NCBI GenBank assembly: GCA_021397835.1
Contig: JAJFZO010000229.1
Span: forward strand, 1,364,001 to 1,428,000
From: Moringa oleifera
Lineage: Eukaryota; Streptophyta; Magnoliopsida; Brassicales; Moringaceae
DNA length: 64,000 nucleotides
Direction of reading: 5' to 3'
Under the pieces are notes generated by a model. The model was not told the origin of the DNA and made no database searches. It saw only the letters and a program-made list of their open reading frames with translations. Made by a program: the position numbers and the translations under genes. Of this stretch, positions 61,801 through 64,000 are shown in pieces; the first letter of the stretch is position 1, and the number at the start of each line of letters is the position of its first letter.

Positions 61801-62680
61801 ATTGCTTTTTGTTTTTCGAAAAATTAAACCTCTAAATGAGAAGATGGGTTCGGTTTTTATAATGTGCGATTTTGCAATTTTCTAACTTGCTTAAGTGTTT
61901 AGCGACAAAAATATAATTATTTGTACATAACATATAATGCATAGTAAAAATTCATTATCATCTTTACATGAATAGAGCTTTTATTATCTTTTTGATGTTA
62001 TAATATAATGATTTTATACCTTGTACCATGCATATAATGATAATTATTATATCATTACAATGTATATTTAAGGTTATATATCTGAATTATATTGAATTTT
62101 TGAAATCCTTTAACTGTATGCTTCATTGTTGCTTGAGTTCTTCAAGTTTGGTGAAAATTTTATTGAAAGCTTAAAATTTCTTGTCCTTACCCATTGAAAA
62201 TCATGAAAAAAAATTTGGTCTTTGGCTTTGTAACTATCTAGCTTTTACGAGGTTTTATCTTATATTTAATTGATTCTTGGCCTTTTCTTTTGATTTATTT
62301 TTCATAATTTTGCTCAAATAAGTTGTTAAACGTTTTTATAGAGTTGGATTAACTAGAAATAATTATATCTTTCTTTATTTAGATTTTCATAAAAAAATTT
62401 CTTATACTAGATATCACAGCTTATTAAAATAGCTTGAATGTGAAATCTTTGTAAAAATTCGAAAACAAACAAAACAGAAAAAAGTTAAGATTTATAGAAG
62501 TAAGGATTTAGGTTGTTCTTTTAGAATACTAATAAAAGAATGAAAAAGTCTATATATGTTCTTTAATTTATGAGGTATTAGCAAGTACACTCTTATAGAT
62601 TTTGCTTAAAGGGCTTAACACTTCCTTCGTTTTAAAAGTTTGATGCTACATGTCTAGTTTTTTTACTAATTTGGATCCTG
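55900..62680. other. AT-rich intergenic region, no gene recognised
   Basis: About 6.8 kb upstream of GCN1. From 55920 to 57700 it is extremely AT-rich. From 57900 to 59900 it is of more balanced composition with many short frames, perhaps old transposon sequence, but no domain was recognised. A short local duplication around GATTGTAA-GCAACTA-AATAT occurs at about 60665-60731. A poly-T run lies at about 61465-61482. Confidence 0.6.
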
Positions 62681-62689
62681 CGTATATTT

Positions 62690-62945
62690 TATAGTTTTAC
62701 AGTTATGATAGTGTTCATAAGAAGCATACCAACTAGCTAGTTTCTTTGAAAAAACTCACCATCTTAGCTCTTCAATTTAATGAACTAACTCATATCATAC
62801 TTGCAAGTTTATTGAGTATATTAATTAGGCTAGATTTAAGCTTCAATCACTTATTTGGTTCAGTGCACATAAGACTAGCTAATGTTCCACTGCTTCGCAT
62901 TTTAGAACAATATTCTTTTTGGCAACATATCTAGCATAAAGATCG
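62690..62945 (+). pseudogene. Broken fragment of a leucine-rich-repeat receptor-like kinase ectodomain
   Basis: The readable part gives KKLTILALQFNEL, ILIRLDLSFNHLFGSV and RLANVPLLRILE, which are two successive LRRs. They match the usual pattern L-x-x-L-x-L-x-x-N-x-L-x-G-x-I-P, with the I-P positions eroded. Just upstream a VLQL stretch and SLKKL appear in other frames, so there are at least two frameshifts. Downstream the frame shifts again (NNILFGNISS). The wording resembles the last repeats before the membrane segment of plant LRR-kinases of the At5g51560 type (from memory). No kinase, membrane helix or start is nearby, so only about 80 codons of a parent gene remain. Confidence 0.7.
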
Positions 62946-63590
62946 ATATACAAATATTTATTGCGACTTAGGTTCCACTTGAATTGTATGACCATGCTTA
63001 TCTTGCATGGATTCAAAATTAGCTTGGCTTGTTTTGTCCACCCTTTTGAAGATATAACGAGTTCTTTTAATATTCATTCAATTTTTAAGAATAATAATCA
63101 TATGACCACATAAAACACTTTTTATCTCAAACATTCTATAACTACAAGATAATGAATTGTCACTCTCCCACTTTACTTGTCATTCTTTTAAACTACATTA
63201 TCTGTAGCAACTACATAAATGCAAATTCAACCATCTTCCACATATTTATTATAACTATTTCAATAGCTTATACGACAAACTTGAAAAAGTTACCTTTATA
63301 CATGCTCCCTTGCTTGAGTCTACATCTTACAAGAAACTTTCAAATTAACTAACCTGTAACGAAAATCATATTCAGCTCTCAATTTTTCATATATTGTTTA
63401 ATGTTAATCATTCTTTTAAAATGAAATAAAAATTATGCCAAATTAATATCAAATTCAAGTAATATTTTAAGCTAGCACTAAGTTTGTTACAATTTTTTTT
63501 TTTTTGTAGACCATGCTCTTTTCACATAAGCATAAGCCTATTTATCTCTTACACTTTAACAAAAAAAAGCTTCAATAACAGTTAAAAATA
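62946..63590. other. AT-rich spacer; nothing recognised
   Basis: Sequence between the LRR fragment and the palindrome array, including a T run at about 63492-63504. No convincing frame. Confidence 0.5.
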
Positions 63591-63592
63591 GT

Positions 63593-63860
63593 TTTTAATG
63601 ACAATTGTAAAACTGTTATTTTTGTTCATGTCATTAAAGATGATAAGTTTTAATGACAGTTATTGAACTATCATTAAAAGCATTACCTTTTAATGACAGT
63701 TCTAATAGAATTGTCATTAGAAGAGGACCCTTTTAATGACAGTTCTATTGGAACTATCGTTAAAAGGGAAAGACCTTTAATGACAGTTCTATTAGAACTA
63801 TCATTAAAAGAATATCCTTTTAATGACAGTTATTATAAAATTGTCATTAAAAAGTCATTA
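63593..63860. repeat. Array of six short imperfect palindromes, possible subterminal region of a DNA transposon
   Basis: Units at about 63593-63637 (weak), 63648-63680, 63687-63723, 63730-63766, 63774-63810 and 63817-63854, with a period of 40-43 bp. Each has the form CTTTTAATGACAGTT-(4-7 nt)-AACTATCATTAAAAG, so each can fold into a hairpin. Spacers of 6-8 nt differ. Arrays of inverted TTTTAATGACAGTT-type motifs are seen near the ends of plant CACTA-type elements. The CACTA terminus itself is not visible here, so the class is an inference. Confidence 0.7.
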
Positions 63861-64000
63861 AAAGTATTTTTTGTATTTATTTCAAAATAAATACAAAATT
63901 TATATATTCAAATTATCCAAAACCTGCATATATAAAATTTTTCATGTCTTTCACATCATCCATATACATTAATACAATTCTTCATAATATACAACTAAAA

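Noticed and set aside
63593..63860. Possible CRISPR-like array of spaced repeats
   Set aside because: The units are themselves palindromes with spacers of only 6-8 nt, and this is a plant nuclear genome. They fit transposon subterminal repeats instead.
63693..63890. 65-codon plus-strand frame with internal repeats
   Set aside because: Produced by the palindrome array; no coding signature.
1..64000. tRNA, rRNA or snoRNA genes
   Set aside because: I looked for B-box-like GTTCGA motifs (for example near 45023) and conserved stems but found no structure that could be supported by eye.

Overview
The window is nuclear DNA of a dicot-type flowering plant. The evidence is AT-rich intergenic sequence, many short introns, plant-specific gene families (neprosin, S-domain lectin, plant-type short cupin) and degraded plant transposons. 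I cannot name the species. All five intact or partial genes lie on the minus strand. Exons were joined by hand using splice sites, reading phase and family similarity, with no alignment software.

Layout. 1-4.7 kb: 5' part of the exosome subunit gene CSL4; its 3' exons lie beyond the left edge. An L1-type LINE tail sits in intron 3. 4.8-11.0 kb: AT-rich, gene-free. 11.0-11.7 kb: a two-exon gene for a 106-residue cupin. 13.3-14.5 kb: a single-exon secreted S-domain (G-type lectin/SLG/PAN) protein with no membrane segment or kinase. 15.6-18.85 kb: a seven-exon neprosin-family gene (438 residues). 19.6-27.5 kb: gene-poor; holds a 978-bp Mutator-like non-autonomous element with a perfect 9-bp target duplication and a decayed Ty3/gypsy pol (protease to reverse transcriptase). 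27.5-55.7 kb: the complete GCN1/ILITHYIA gene. Sixty coding exons join in frame to 2616 residues, and the promoter has a telo-box and site II (TGGGCY) elements. 55.9-64 kb: AT-rich with no intact gene, a broken LRR-kinase fragment near 62.7 kb and an array of short palindromes at 63.6-63.86 kb.

The genes do not form an operon-like unit. CSL4 (RNA decay) and GCN1 (translation and amino-acid stress signalling) are housekeeping genes. The cupin, S-domain and neprosin genes belong to larger plant families.

The most notable signal is in GCN1. Three of its 59 introns (1, 17 and 34) must use a GC donor to keep the reading frame. Each has a competing GT exactly 4 nt downstream whose use would cause a premature stop. 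A 115-bp tandem duplication has also copied the intron 2 donor, leaving a decoy site.
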